From assembly GCF_002217945.1 (NCBI RefSeq), contig NZ_BCMG01000013.1, positions 1 to 64,000 on the forward strand: a DNA stretch of 64,000 nt. The letters run 5' to 3'. The translations under genes were made by a program, and so were the position numbers. The stretch comes from Secundilactobacillus silagei JCM 19001 (GTDB lineage: Bacteria; Bacillota; Bacilli; Lactobacillales; Lactobacillaceae). Shown here piece after piece: positions 55,201-63,078 of this stretch. A model generated the notes under the pieces. That model made no database searches and had not been told where the DNA came from. It was given only the letters and a program-made list of their open reading frames with translations. How positions within the stretch are numbered: the first letter of the stretch is position 1; the number at the start of each line of letters is the position of its first letter.

Positions 55201-55244
55201 AAAAAGGGTCTCATTATCAGCGGGAAAAGCTGATAATGAGACCC
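55201..55244. terminator. Bidirectional terminator between trxA and yslB
   Basis: A 16-bp perfect stem (GGGTCTCATTATCAGC at 55206-55221 with 55229-55244) is flanked by AAAAA and TTTTTT, so it serves both converging genes. Confidence 0.95.
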
Positions 55245-55284
55245 TTTTTTATTATTTAGTGTCGTTATTTAAAGCCAAGTTGGC

Positions 55285-55770
55285 TTAATCGATGATGGTC
55301 ATCGGATCCAACTCTTGTGGATCAGAGACGCTATCTTTAGGATCCAAATGAACAATGAGCAAGATCCCCTCAGCGTGCTTGGGTTTCTCGCCCATTTCGG
55401 CTTCGGCCACGATGCCTACCATTTGCTGGGCAGTCTGGGCTAAAAAGCCGGCTTCCAGTGAAAAAGTTGCGTCTGGCTGCAGCGCTACCCGACTAGTCAC
55501 GGGCTTACCGTTCAGAATAAAGCGCCATTCTTTTGCCGACTGTTTTTGCAGTGTGAGCTCTCCCAAGTCAGTTTGCTGGAAAAAGGTCACTAAATCTGTA
55601 ATACTGCCTAAAGTGAATCGTCTGGCTAGCTGTTTACCTTCCCAATAAGCAATGTTGCCCGCATCGGCGCCTAACAGGTCGTTTAAAATGACGTCGCGAA
55701 AGAAGGCTTTCCCAAAAAGGGGTGCGGTTTCGGGATCTGAAAGATAATGTTTGTAAATCTGATTATTCAT
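55285..55770 (-). CDS. yslB: YslB-like protein (DUF2507)
   Basis: A 161-aa cytoplasmic protein of the DUF2507/YslB family, function unknown. The start is MNNQIYKHYLSDPETAPLFGKAFFRD (in two parts), followed by LLGADAGNIAYWEGKQLAR, a heme/nitrobindin-like pattern shared with V4R-type sensor folds, and a beta-rich C-terminus FSLEAGFLAQTAQQ. ATG 55770 is chosen since GGAGA lies seven bases upstream. Its place between trxA and murI matches the Bacillus gene, though here it is on the opposite strand. Confidence 0.72.
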   Translation of the reverse strand: MNNQIYKHYLSDPETAPLFGKAFFRDVILNDLLGADAGNIAYWEGKQLARRFTLGSITDLVTFFQQTDLGELTLQKQSAKEWRFILNGKPVTSRVALQPDATFSLEAGFLAQTAQQMVGIVAEAEMGEKPKHAEGILLIVHLDPKDSVSDPQELDPMTIID

Positions 55771-55931
55771 GAGATGTTCTCCATTCACTTTTCTATTACA
55801 TTAAGGTTACAATGGATTGCGCTTAAATTGCAAGATAATTAACGGAACTTAAAAAAAACTGGGATTTCTTGCTTCCCGTGTTAAAAAGGATAATAATATA
55901 GTTTCAAGAACTATTTGAAAGGGAGATTGTG

Positions 55932-56780
55932 ATGACATCTCAACCCATTGGTTTTTTAGATTCCGGTGTTGGCGGTCTAACCGTTGTTAAAGAAGCGCTC
56001 AAACAACTTCCAAACGAATCAATTGTCTTCTTAGGCGATCAGGCACGTCTGCCATACGGACCGCGGCCTACCGAAGAAGTAGCCCACTTTGTGCAACAAA
56101 TTGCCGGTTTTTTATTAGACCAGCATATTAAGGCATTGGTGCTTGCCTGCAATACTGCTACGGCAGCAGCACTACCCATTTTACAAGCAAAATTATCGAT
56201 TCCTGTAGTGGGGGTCATCGATTCTGGCAGCCAGACCGCCGTTAAGGTCTCAACTGGCCAGCACATCGGTGTTATTGCGACTGAAGGAACGATTAAGAGT
56301 CACGCTTACCAGCGGGCAATCAGCAAGTTATCACCGGCCGTTTCAATTGAGGGCCTGGCTTGTCCAGACTTTGTCACCATGGTGGAAGCTGGCAAGTATC
56401 ATGATGCCAAGACGGCTCAGGTTGTGGCTGATCAGCTGCAATATTTCAAGACGCATCCGGTTGATACCTTAATTTTAGGCTGCACCCATTTCCCGTTACT
56501 GACCGATTTTATTCAACAAGCGATGGGACCAGAGGTAACGCTAGTTGATTCCGGTGTTGAAACGGTGAGTGTCATCAAGCAGTTACTGTTTGATCAACAA
56601 CTACTGAATATGGATCATGGCACCAAGACCCGCCAGTTTTACACGACGGGTGACGTTGACAGCTTTACTGCAATTGCGAAAGATTGGCTGCAGCTGCCGC
56701 AATTAAACGTTAAGCACGTCCCAGTGGAACAGCTGATGACGTACGGTGATCTACCCACAAAGGAGCCTAGCAATGCCTAA
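55932..56780 (+). CDS. murI: Glutamate racemase
   Basis: A 282-aa enzyme interconverting L- and D-glutamate for peptidoglycan. The two catalytic cysteines are in VLACNTATAAA (near 74) and LILGCTHFPLL (near 185). The N-terminal GFLDSGVGGLTV with its Asp and the FLGDQARLPYG motif are conserved. AAGGGAG precedes GTG/ATG at 55929/55932; the ATG is preferred. It overlaps the next gene by eight bases, so translation is coupled. Confidence 0.96.
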   Translation: MTSQPIGFLDSGVGGLTVVKEALKQLPNESIVFLGDQARLPYGPRPTEEVAHFVQQIAGFLLDQHIKALVLACNTATAAALPILQAKLSIPVVGVIDSGSQTAVKVSTGQHIGVIATEGTIKSHAYQRAISKLSPAVSIEGLACPDFVTMVEAGKYHDAKTAQVVADQLQYFKTHPVDTLILGCTHFPLLTDFIQQAMGPEVTLVDSGVETVSVIKQLLFDQQLLNMDHGTKTRQFYTTGDVDSFTAIAKDWLQLPQLNVKHVPVEQLMTYGDLPTKEPSNA

Positions 56781-57372
56781 TACATTAGTGATCGCAACGC
56801 GCAATCAGGGTAAGGCGAGAGAGTTTACTGAAATGCTCGCACCAAAGGGGATTACGATCAAGACGTTAGCGGACTATCCGGACGTTGGCGCTATCAAAGA
56901 AACCGGCTCGACGTTTGAAGAAAACGCCACGATCAAGGCTAAAGCAATCGCTGACCATACGCAGTTACCGGTCTTAGCCGATGATTCCGGTTTGGAAGTA
57001 ACGGCTTTAAACGGTGAACCGGGGATTTATTCCGCACGGTATGCTGGCGACCATGACGACGCAGCCAATAACGCGAAGTTGTTAAACAACTTAAAGTCGG
57101 TACCAGCTGACAAACGGCAGGCGGTATTTCACACGACGTTAGTGTTACTGAAACCAAATGGCTCGAAGCTGGTCGTGAACGGTGAAGTACAGGGCCAGAT
57201 TTTGACGGCTTCGCGCGGTGAGAACGGCTTTGGTTACGACCCGTTGTTTTACGTGCCATCCAAGGGTAAAACCATGGCTGAAATGAGTGAAGATGAGAAG
57301 AACGCCATCAGCCACCGCGGGCGAGCAACTAAAAAAATGATGACGCAGTTTGATAACTGGTGGGAGGATTAG
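56773..57372 (+). CDS. rdgB: XTP/dITP diphosphatase (RdgB/HAM1)
   Basis: A 199-aa house-cleaning enzyme that hydrolyses dITP and XTP, keeping deaminated purines from DNA. The N-terminal LVIATRNQGKAREF binds the triphosphate. Next come ADDSGLEVTALNGEPGIYSARYAG (in two parts) and the C-terminal GFGYDPLFYVPSKGKTMAEM and ISHRGRA. ATG 56773 follows AAAGGAG. The order murI-rdgB-phosphoesterase matches racE-ysnA-ysnB of Bacillus. Confidence 0.95.
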   Translation: MPNTLVIATRNQGKAREFTEMLAPKGITIKTLADYPDVGAIKETGSTFEENATIKAKAIADHTQLPVLADDSGLEVTALNGEPGIYSARYAGDHDDAANNAKLLNNLKSVPADKRQAVFHTTLVLLKPNGSKLVVNGEVQGQILTASRGENGFGYDPLFYVPSKGKTMAEMSEDEKNAISHRGRATKKMMTQFDNWWED

Positions 57373-57373
57373 C

Positions 57374-57892
57374 ATGAAGCTTTTAGCGGTTAGTGATAAT
57401 CACGGTGATCGGCAGATTCTGCAGACCATTTTTGAGGCCTATCGCGATCAAGTCGACGCTATTTTTCATTGCGGTGATTCAGAAATGACCGTTGACGATC
57501 CGTTATTCAAAGACGTGTACGTCGTTAAAGGTAACAACGATTACGGCACGACCTTTCCGGATGAAATCCAGCCAGTTATTGGAGACACTAAAGTCTTGAT
57601 GACGCATGGGCACCTGTACGATGTCTCGATGAGTTTGACGCGGCTAGATCTTCGAGCCAGAGAGATTGGGGCGAAGGTCGTTTTGTTTGGCCACACGCAC
57701 CAGTTGGCAGCTGAGATGTCTCAGGGGCGGCTCTACGTTAATCCCGGCAGCATCTCACTGCCACGGGGGCAATACGCTGCCATCGGCGGTACCTTTGCGA
57801 TCATTAACGTCTTGCCTGCTCAAGTCACGGTTGATTTTTATGATCGGCAGTTAAATCAGATCGATCAGCTCCACCAGCAATTTAAACGCTAG
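57374..57892 (+). CDS. Metallophosphoesterase, YfcE/YsnB type
   Basis: A 172-aa calcineurin-like phosphodiesterase. Metal ligands are in AVSDNHGD (residues 4-11), FHCGDSEM (the GD motif), KGNND, MTHGHLYD and FGHTHQ, with the terminal NPGSISLPRG. It acts on a phosphodiester, perhaps a nucleotide; the natural substrate is not known. ATG 57374 follows GGGAGGA and begins just after the rdgB stop. Confidence 0.92.
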   Translation: MKLLAVSDNHGDRQILQTIFEAYRDQVDAIFHCGDSEMTVDDPLFKDVYVVKGNNDYGTTFPDEIQPVIGDTKVLMTHGHLYDVSMSLTRLDLRAREIGAKVVLFGHTHQLAAEMSQGRLYVNPGSISLPRGQYAAIGGTFAIINVLPAQVTVDFYDRQLNQIDQLHQQFKR

Positions 57893-57901
57893 AAAGGTTG
57901 C

Positions 57902-58408
57902 GTGAGGTTTTTAATGATTGATGAACCAATTAAAAAAATGATCATGGCAGATCACGATAATTTGATTATTCCAGCTAATTTAGTTGCCAATGTGATGGTG
58001 AAAAATGATTGTTATCATGCCTTTTTAGTGTTAACGAAGGTGCGGTATTCAAAGGTTCCGGTGCTGGATAATGACCAGCATCTCTGCGGTTTGATCTCAC
58101 TTTCGATGATCACTGAACACATGTTGGATACGGATCACGTTGCTTCAGAAAATCTGCGGCGTTTGACCGTGGCGGATGTTATGGAGACTGATTTTCGATC
58201 AATTGAAGATCCCACTGATTTAGATGAGATCATGCACCTGTTAATTGACAATAACTTTGTGCCAGTCGTGTCAGATGAAAAAACGTTCACCGGTATCATT
58301 ACGCGTCGGGAACTATTAAAGCGGGTGAACTACGTCGCCCATAATTTGTCAAAACAGTATGATGTGCAACCACGTTTGAATTCGATGAAGAAAATCAGTA
58401 ATGGTTAA
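57902..58408 (+). CDS. cbpB: Cyclic-di-AMP-binding protein CbpB (two CBS domains)
   Basis: A 168-aa protein of two CBS domains. The first spans about residues 20-80 (ANVMVKNDCYHAFLVL, SKVPVLDNDQHLCGLIS) and the second about 90-145 (VADVMETDF, NNFVPVVSDEKTFTGIITRRELL). It resembles YkuL/CbpB, which binds c-di-AMP and, when free of it, activates the stringent response enzyme Rel. This function is inferred from family. The start could be GTG 57902 or ATG 57914; both have GAGG- or AAAGG-type sites. It ends in a strong terminator. Confidence 0.85.
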   Translation: MRFLMIDEPIKKMIMADHDNLIIPANLVANVMVKNDCYHAFLVLTKVRYSKVPVLDNDQHLCGLISLSMITEHMLDTDHVASENLRRLTVADVMETDFRSIEDPTDLDEIMHLLIDNNFVPVVSDEKTFTGIITRRELLKRVNYVAHNLSKQYDVQPRLNSMKKISNG

Positions 58409-58425
58409 AAAATTATAAGTAATTA

Positions 58426-58468
58426 AAATAGCCGGCAACAGTGATAAAGTCACTGTTGCCGGCTATTT
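58426..58468. terminator. Bidirectional terminator between cbpB and mscS
   Basis: A perfect 19-bp stem (AAATAGCCGGCAACAGTGA at 58426-58444 with 58450-58468) and a five-base loop, the strongest hairpin in the window. Confidence 0.92.
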
Positions 58469-58480
58469 GAGTTGAACGGC

Positions 58481-59335
58481 TTATTTTTGCGGATCGTTAT
58501 GATAAACGGTCGGTAATTCAATGTGAGCGTCCTCGATGGCCTTTAAGTAGGCGGACAGCAGTTTATGCTGCACGGTAAACTGCTCGCCCGGTTCTGTAAA
58601 GGTGACGACTTGAATCACCACTTGGCCATCTGGCAGGGGAACCGTCCCCATGTTAGTCGGTGCCTGCGTGATGGTGGGAAATTGAGCCGGGACCGTTTGA
58701 TTGACGGACTCAATAATGGTATTGATTTGATCAATGGGTGAATTGGGGAAAATGGGTATCTGGACCAGCGCCCGCATTTCGTGACGGGATTTATTGCTTA
58801 CAATGGTAATATTACGGTTGGGAATAAAATTCAGGGTCCCATCGGCACTGATGACTTGCGTGGTACGGATGCCGACTGCGGAAACCGTGCCTTCCACTTC
58901 ACCAATTTTGACCGCATCGCCAACGTTGATCTGTTCTTCCATTAAGATGAAGGCCCCGGTGACGATGTCTGAAACGAAGCCTTGCGCACCGAGGCCTAGT
59001 GCCAAACTGAAAATACCAGCACCAGCAACCAGGGTGCCAACGGGGACCCCCATGAAGGACAGCAGGGCGTAGATCCAAAAGAATAAGACCGTGTATTGGA
59101 AGATGTTCATGACTAGGGTAAAAATTGTATCTACGCGATTAGCCGAGCCAGCCGTGAACTTTGTTTTTTTATAGCGTTTGAATAAATGCCGAATAATTTT
59201 TTTACCGATCCAATTAACGAGTAGCAGTCCAATGGTCACGAGCAACAGTTGAAAGAGGGTCGTGGCAATTTGTTCACCAATGTGCTGCCAATTGAAATGT
59301 TGAACGAAACGGGTAAGATTAGTGTTCAATATCAT
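58481..59335 (-). CDS. mscS: Small-conductance mechanosensitive channel (MscS family)
   Basis: A 284-aa channel with three membrane helices. The pore-lining third helix is GTLVAGAGIFSLALGLGAQGF (about residues 100-120, read in two parts) and leads into the beta domain MEEQINVGDAVKIGEVEGTVSAVGIRTTQV. The C-terminal alpha/beta domain follows. It opens under membrane tension to release solutes. ATG 59335 follows AAGGAG. Length is typical of MscS. Confidence 0.93.
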   Translation of the reverse strand: MILNTNLTRFVQHFNWQHIGEQIATTLFQLLLVTIGLLLVNWIGKKIIRHLFKRYKKTKFTAGSANRVDTIFTLVMNIFQYTVLFFWIYALLSFMGVPVGTLVAGAGIFSLALGLGAQGFVSDIVTGAFILMEEQINVGDAVKIGEVEGTVSAVGIRTTQVISADGTLNFIPNRNITIVSNKSRHEMRALVQIPIFPNSPIDQINTIIESVNQTVPAQFPTITQAPTNMGTVPLPDGQVVIQVVTFTEPGEQFTVQHKLLSAYLKAIEDAHIELPTVYHNDPQK

Positions 59336-59414
59336 ATCATTAGCTCCTTGAATTAATTTCACCAATAAGTGTAACAGATTAAGCTCAAAAAAAGCAGGTG
59401 AACCGGTGTTTTAT

Positions 59415-59436
59415 ATTGCGTCAGCTTAAACGCAAT
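59415..59436 (+). promoter_or_regulatory. Inverted repeat over the promoter of the DUF948 gene
   Basis: ATTGCGT-N8-ACGCAAT is a perfect 7-bp dyad. The left arm covers the -35 hexamer and the right arm lies in the spacer, a usual position for a repressor operator. No regulator is assigned. Confidence 0.5.
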
Positions 59437-59444
59437 GCTATTCT
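59416..59444 (+). promoter_or_regulatory. Promoter of the DUF948-YtxH operon
   Basis: TTGCGT (59416-59421), a 17-base spacer and TATTCT (59439-59444), 32 bases before the GTG start. Confidence 0.6.
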
Positions 59445-59476
59445 TAACCTAATGGGTTAAAGTAAGGAGGGGTAGT

Positions 59477-59881
59477 GTGACAGCAGGACAAGTGGCCGGC
59501 TTAATTGCCGCCATCGCATTTTTGATATTAGTCTTTTTTATCGGCGCTTTCTTGATGAAGATGGTGCGGACCTTGAGCGAGGTTAACAAAAGCGTGAAAA
59601 CCATGACTGATGACATGGACGTGATCTCGAAGCATGCTGAAGATATTTTGGCAAGCACAAACACCCTGTTAGATGATGTGAACCATAAAGTAGCAACGAT
59701 CGATCCGGTTTTTCAGGCAGCAGCTGATTTAGGGACCAGTGTCTCTGAACTGAATTCAGCCACTCACGATTTAACTGGTAAGGTGAAATCGACGGCTAAG
59801 AAAACTGCTACTACCGGTTTGTTCGCCAAACTAGGCGAGTCGCTTTTCAACGCTTATCGTGGCCGTAAGAATAAGGATTGA
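59477..59881 (+). CDS. DUF948 membrane protein
   Basis: A 134-aa protein with an N-terminal membrane helix (about residues 7-30) followed by a long helical/coiled segment (KSVKTMTDDMDVISKHAEDIL and DDVNHKVATIDPVFQA, in parts) typical of DUF948 proteins. Function is unknown; they are thought to act in the envelope or general stress. The start is GTG 59477 with AAGGAGGGG upstream. It is followed after 23 bases by a YtxH-like gene. The pair sits upstream of pepQ-ccpA as in several lactobacilli. Confidence 0.87.
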   Translation: MTAGQVAGLIAAIAFLILVFFIGAFLMKMVRTLSEVNKSVKTMTDDMDVISKHAEDILASTNTLLDDVNHKVATIDPVFQAAADLGTSVSELNSATHDLTGKVKSTAKKTATTGLFAKLGESLFNAYRGRKNKD

Positions 59882-59904
59882 TCATTGAAAGGAGTTTTTG
59901 ACTC

Positions 59905-60375
59905 ATGGGAAAAAAGTTAGGCTTTTTGGTCGGATTAGCTGCTGGTGCAGTGGCTGCACGCACTGCTTATAATCGGCTGAGTGATGAAGATAAGGCGGCA
60001 TTTAAAGCCAACGTGCAGGATAAACTGGACGTTGCAAAAGACCGAGCCGTGGACTATGCGTTTTACGCGAGTGATGCTTGGGATGACTTTAAGGAAACTT
60101 TTTCTGATCAGTCGCAAACCGTTAGTGACCGGGTAAGGGATGCTGCCAGTCAGCTGGGTGATAAAACGTTAAATCATCCTGCTGATTCAGATGATACGGA
60201 CGAGTCACTGCGGTCTGAATTAGCCGATGTTTCCTCAGCCGACTCGGACGACTCAGATGATATCGTCTTAAATAGCGAGGAAACCTTTGGCGGGGCTGAC
60301 GTCGCAGACGAAACCGCCACACCAAAGACGGATCCTAAGCCGGATGACGATACTGACGATTCTCAGAAAGATTAA
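59905..60375 (+). CDS. YtxH-like protein
   Basis: A 156-aa protein with a short hydrophobic N-terminus (KLGFLVGLAAGAVAARTAYN) that could anchor it, then a charged helical segment (residues 25-85) and a C-terminal Asp/Ser/Thr-rich low-complexity acidic tail (about 90-156). It is YtxH-like by layout. The function is unknown, possibly a general stress or envelope protein. AAAGGAG precedes the ATG. Confidence 0.7.
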   Translation: MGKKLGFLVGLAAGAVAARTAYNRLSDEDKAAFKANVQDKLDVAKDRAVDYAFYASDAWDDFKETFSDQSQTVSDRVRDAASQLGDKTLNHPADSDDTDESLRSELADVSSADSDDSDDIVLNSEETFGGADVADETATPKTDPKPDDDTDDSQKD

Positions 60376-60394
60376 ATGATCAATAAAATACTTT

Positions 60395-60438
60395 AAAAAA
60401 ACAACCTGATCGCGTTAAAGTGATCAGGTTGTTTTTTT
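60395..60438. terminator. Bidirectional terminator between the YtxH-like gene and pepQ
   Basis: A perfect 17-bp stem (AAAAAAACAACCTGATC with its complement) flanked by A and T tracts. Confidence 0.95.
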
Positions 60439-60461
60439 AGTTGTGCAACTGCCCGTTCAAA

Positions 60462-61559
60462 TTAGCCAACGTAGGTTAATTCTTTTGGTGTGTGGGTGAA
60501 GGGTTCACAGCCGCTTTCAGTAATGTGAACACAGTCTTCGATTCTGACACCAGCCACACCCGGAATGTAGATTCCCGGTTCAATGGAGAAGCACATACCG
60601 GGTTGCAGGACCATGTCATTACCAGCCATAATTGACGGGAATTCATGTTCACTCATGCCCATACCATGACCCAGCCGGTGAATGAAGTACTCGCCGTAAC
60701 CTGCTTTAGTAATAATTGCTCTGGCAACTTGATCCAGTTCCGCAGCAGTGATGCCGGGCTTAGCAGCAGCCTGTGCGGTCAACTGGGCTTCAAGACATAC
60801 CTGATAAATATCAAGCTGTTTTTCAGTGGGTTTACCTAAGGCAACCGTTCTGGAAGCATCCGAGATGTATCCCTGCCAAATGGTACCCAGGTCAAACAAA
60901 ATCAGTTCGTTGTTTTCAAATTGAGTGGCGTTGGTGGCACCATGCGGTTCGGCGGCGTGGGCACCAGCCTGCACAAGGGTCTCAAAACTCATTTGCATGA
61001 TGCCCTGCTTCATTAACGCATACTGTAATTCGGCCACGACTTGTTCTTCAGTCCGACCGGCTTTAACGGCGGCAAAGCCCTTTTCAAAAGCAAAGTCGGC
61101 CCATTTGCCAGCTACGTTGAGTTTGTCGATTTCACTCGCGGTTTTAATGACCCGTAACTGATTGATGAAGGGGGTGATATCCTGGTTAAACTGTGCACTA
61201 GGGAAGACTTGCTGCAGGTGTTCCAGCCGCGTCACTGAAAGCTGGTTTTTTTCCAGAGCAATTTCAGTCGGCTGGCTGACACGTTTTTTCACGTTATCTG
61301 CAATCATCTGCCAGGGGTTTTCATGATCTAAGTAATCGTAAACCGGAAATGAAAAGCCGGTGTCCTTGATGGCTTCAACTTCCAGGGCGGGCGCAAACAT
61401 GAAGGGTTCTTGATCAGGGAAGACGACGAGTGCTAACACCCGTTCAATCGGGTCACTGTAAAACCCAGTGAGGTACTGAATCGTGCTTGGGTCGCTGATA
61501 TAAGTGACATCAGCATGGTGCTGGACGGTCCATTCTTGAACCTGTTGTAATTTTGACAA
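60462..61559 (-). CDS. pepQ: Xaa-Pro dipeptidase
   Basis: A 365-aa M24 metallopeptidase that splits X-Pro dipeptides. The pita-bread domain carries the metal ligands: LFDLGTIW (first Asp) and ISDASRTVALG (second Asp), HRLGHGMGM (His), SIEPGIY (Glu) and VRIEDCV (Glu). The N-terminal creatinase-like domain covers about 130 residues. It is divergent from ccpA, the classical lactobacillus pair. The start is TTG 61559: GAGG lies eight bases upstream, whereas the GTG at 61568 overlaps that site. Confidence 0.95.
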   Translation of the reverse strand: MSKLQQVQEWTVQHHADVTYISDPSTIQYLTGFYSDPIERVLALVVFPDQEPFMFAPALEVEAIKDTGFSFPVYDYLDHENPWQMIADNVKKRVSQPTEIALEKNQLSVTRLEHLQQVFPSAQFNQDITPFINQLRVIKTASEIDKLNVAGKWADFAFEKGFAAVKAGRTEEQVVAELQYALMKQGIMQMSFETLVQAGAHAAEPHGATNATQFENNELILFDLGTIWQGYISDASRTVALGKPTEKQLDIYQVCLEAQLTAQAAAKPGITAAELDQVARAIITKAGYGEYFIHRLGHGMGMSEHEFPSIMAGNDMVLQPGMCFSIEPGIYIPGVAGVRIEDCVHITESGCEPFTHTPKELTYVG

Positions 61560-61587
61560 AGTAATCACCTCGAATTAGGATGCCATC

Positions 61588-61593
61588 ATTATA
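61588..61593 (-). promoter_or_regulatory. -10 element of pepQ
   Basis: A perfect TATAAT on the minus strand about 29 bases before the start codon. No good -35 box at 16-18 bases was found. Confidence 0.55.
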
Positions 61594-61841
61594 TCATGGC
61601 TTGACATCAGCAGAAGTGGAAATGGTGGCTTTCATCTAAGCCGGTAAAACTTGGAAAAGGGGTCAATAACCAAAATATTTTGTAAAGCCCTGTCTTTTCA
61701 GCTTGATTGGCGGGAATAATGCTAGCCTATCAATCAATAAAGCCCGTTGCAATAGGCCTTTTCAGAAACTAGTTGAATCGTCAAAGAAAATTGATTCTGC
61801 AAATTGCCGTCACTGGATGGGACAGAACTCAAATGGTGGTC

Positions 61842-61870
61842 TTGAAAAGTCCGTCGTAAGAGAGTATTAT
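61842..61870 (+). promoter_or_regulatory. Promoter of ccpA
   Basis: TTGAAA (61842-61847), a 17-base spacer and TATTAT (61865-61870). The predicted start near 61877 falls inside the cre site. The rest of the 420-base gap between pepQ and ccpA has no convincing gene. Confidence 0.7.
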
Positions 61871-61875
61871 CAAGC

Positions 61876-61889
61876 TGAAAACGTTTTCA
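61876..61889. promoter_or_regulatory. cre site at the ccpA transcription start
   Basis: TGAAAACGTTTTCA is a perfect palindrome and a perfect cre consensus, located at the predicted +1 of ccpA. This position predicts autorepression. Confidence 0.88.
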
Positions 61890-61979
61890 ATTTGATTTCT
61901 GAAAATTTTTCTGATATATTTAACGAGTTGTTGAAAATCGATGAAAACGAATCAAACCAATAAAGAAAGGGCTATCGCA

Positions 61980-62981
61980 ATGGATAAACAGACTGTAACA
62001 ATTTATGACGTCGCCCGTGAAGCCGATGTGTCGATGGCCACTGTATCAAGAGTGGTTAACGGGAATCCCAACGTTAAACCGGCAACGCGGAAAAAAGTCT
62101 TAGATGTAATTGAACGCTTGGACTATCGCCCAAATGCTGTGGCACGAGGATTAGCAAGTAAGAAAACGACGACTGTGGGGGTCATCATTCCGGATGTCAC
62201 CAATATTTACTTTTCAGCTCTAGCACGGGGCATCGACGATATCGCCATGATGTATAAATACAACATTATTTTAACCAATTCTGACGAGAATGGCCGCAAA
62301 GAAGTGCAGGTACTAAATACCTTAATGGCAAAACAAGTTGATGGCATTGTCTTTATGGGCAATGACATCAGTGATGAAGTTCGCAAGGAATTTGAACGGA
62401 CTAAGACACCGATCGTGCTGGCTGGCTGTGTTGATGATCAAGATCAAATGCCAAGTGTCAACATCGACTATACCGCCGCTGTTGAAGAAGCTACCAAGAA
62501 TTTGATCGACCATGGTAACGAACGTGTCGCCTTTGTATCCGGCAGCTTAGATTATCCGATCAACCGTGATTACCGGCTGAAGGGTTACAAGCAAGCTTTA
62601 AAGAAGGCTGGGTTACGTTACGATGACAAACTGGTCTTTGAAACGGATTATTCTTACAAGGCCGGGCAGCTGTTGCAGCCGGCATTGCAATCCGTTAATG
62701 CCACCGCAGCGGTGATCGGTGACGATGAGTTAGCTGCTGGTGTGATGAACGGTGTCACGGATGCGGGGTTAAGTGTCCCAGACGACTTTGAAATTATTAC
62801 CAGTAACGATACCAAACTGACCGAAATGGTTCGACCAAAGATGTCGTCCATTACTCAGCCGCTATACGATATTGGTGCCGTTGCGATGCGGTTACTCACT
62901 AAATTAATGAATAACGAACCAGTGGAAAATAAGACGGTCTTATTGCCATATGGCTTAATGAAACGCGCATCAACTCACTAA
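61980..62981 (+). CDS. ccpA: Catabolite control protein A
   Basis: A 333-aa LacI-family regulator. The helix-turn-helix and hinge are at residues 5-60 ([22 protein letters not shown] in two parts, then [17 protein letters not shown]). The core domain (60-330) has the sites for P-Ser-HPr. With HPr phosphorylated at Ser46 it binds cre sites to repress or activate carbon genes. In this window it may control gntKP, nox/pepD, uspA and itself. ATG 61980 has AAAGGG upstream; the frame opens upstream to 61941 without a site. Confidence 0.97.
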   Translation: MDKQTVTIYDVAREADVSMATVSRVVNGNPNVKPATRKKVLDVIERLDYRPNAVARGLASKKTTTVGVIIPDVTNIYFSALARGIDDIAMMYKYNIILTNSDENGRKEVQVLNTLMAKQVDGIVFMGNDISDEVRKEFERTKTPIVLAGCVDDQDQMPSVNIDYTAAVEEATKNLIDHGNERVAFVSGSLDYPINRDYRLKGYKQALKKAGLRYDDKLVFETDYSYKAGQLLQPALQSVNATAAVIGDDELAAGVMNGVTDAGLSVPDDFEIITSNDTKLTEMVRPKMSSITQPLYDIGAVAMRLLTKLMNNEPVENKTVLLPYGLMKRASTH

Positions 62982-62997
62982 TTGCCAAGGTTAGTCA

Positions 62998-63052
62998 ATA
63001 AGCAGGTTTATGTTATCTTCTGGTTAGAAGAACGCGTAACGCCTGCTTATTT
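62998..63052 (+). terminator. Terminator of ccpA
   Basis: AATAAGCAGG (62998-63007) pairs with CCTGCTTATT (63043-63052), with inner TCTTCT/AGAAGA pairing, followed by TTTT. Confidence 0.85.
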
Positions 63053-63078
63053 TTTATAAATTTTTTTGGAGGTAGCGT

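Noticed and set aside
61703-61963. 86-codon frame between pepQ and ccpA
   Set aside because: It contains the ccpA promoter and cre site, has no ribosome binding site and resembles no known protein.
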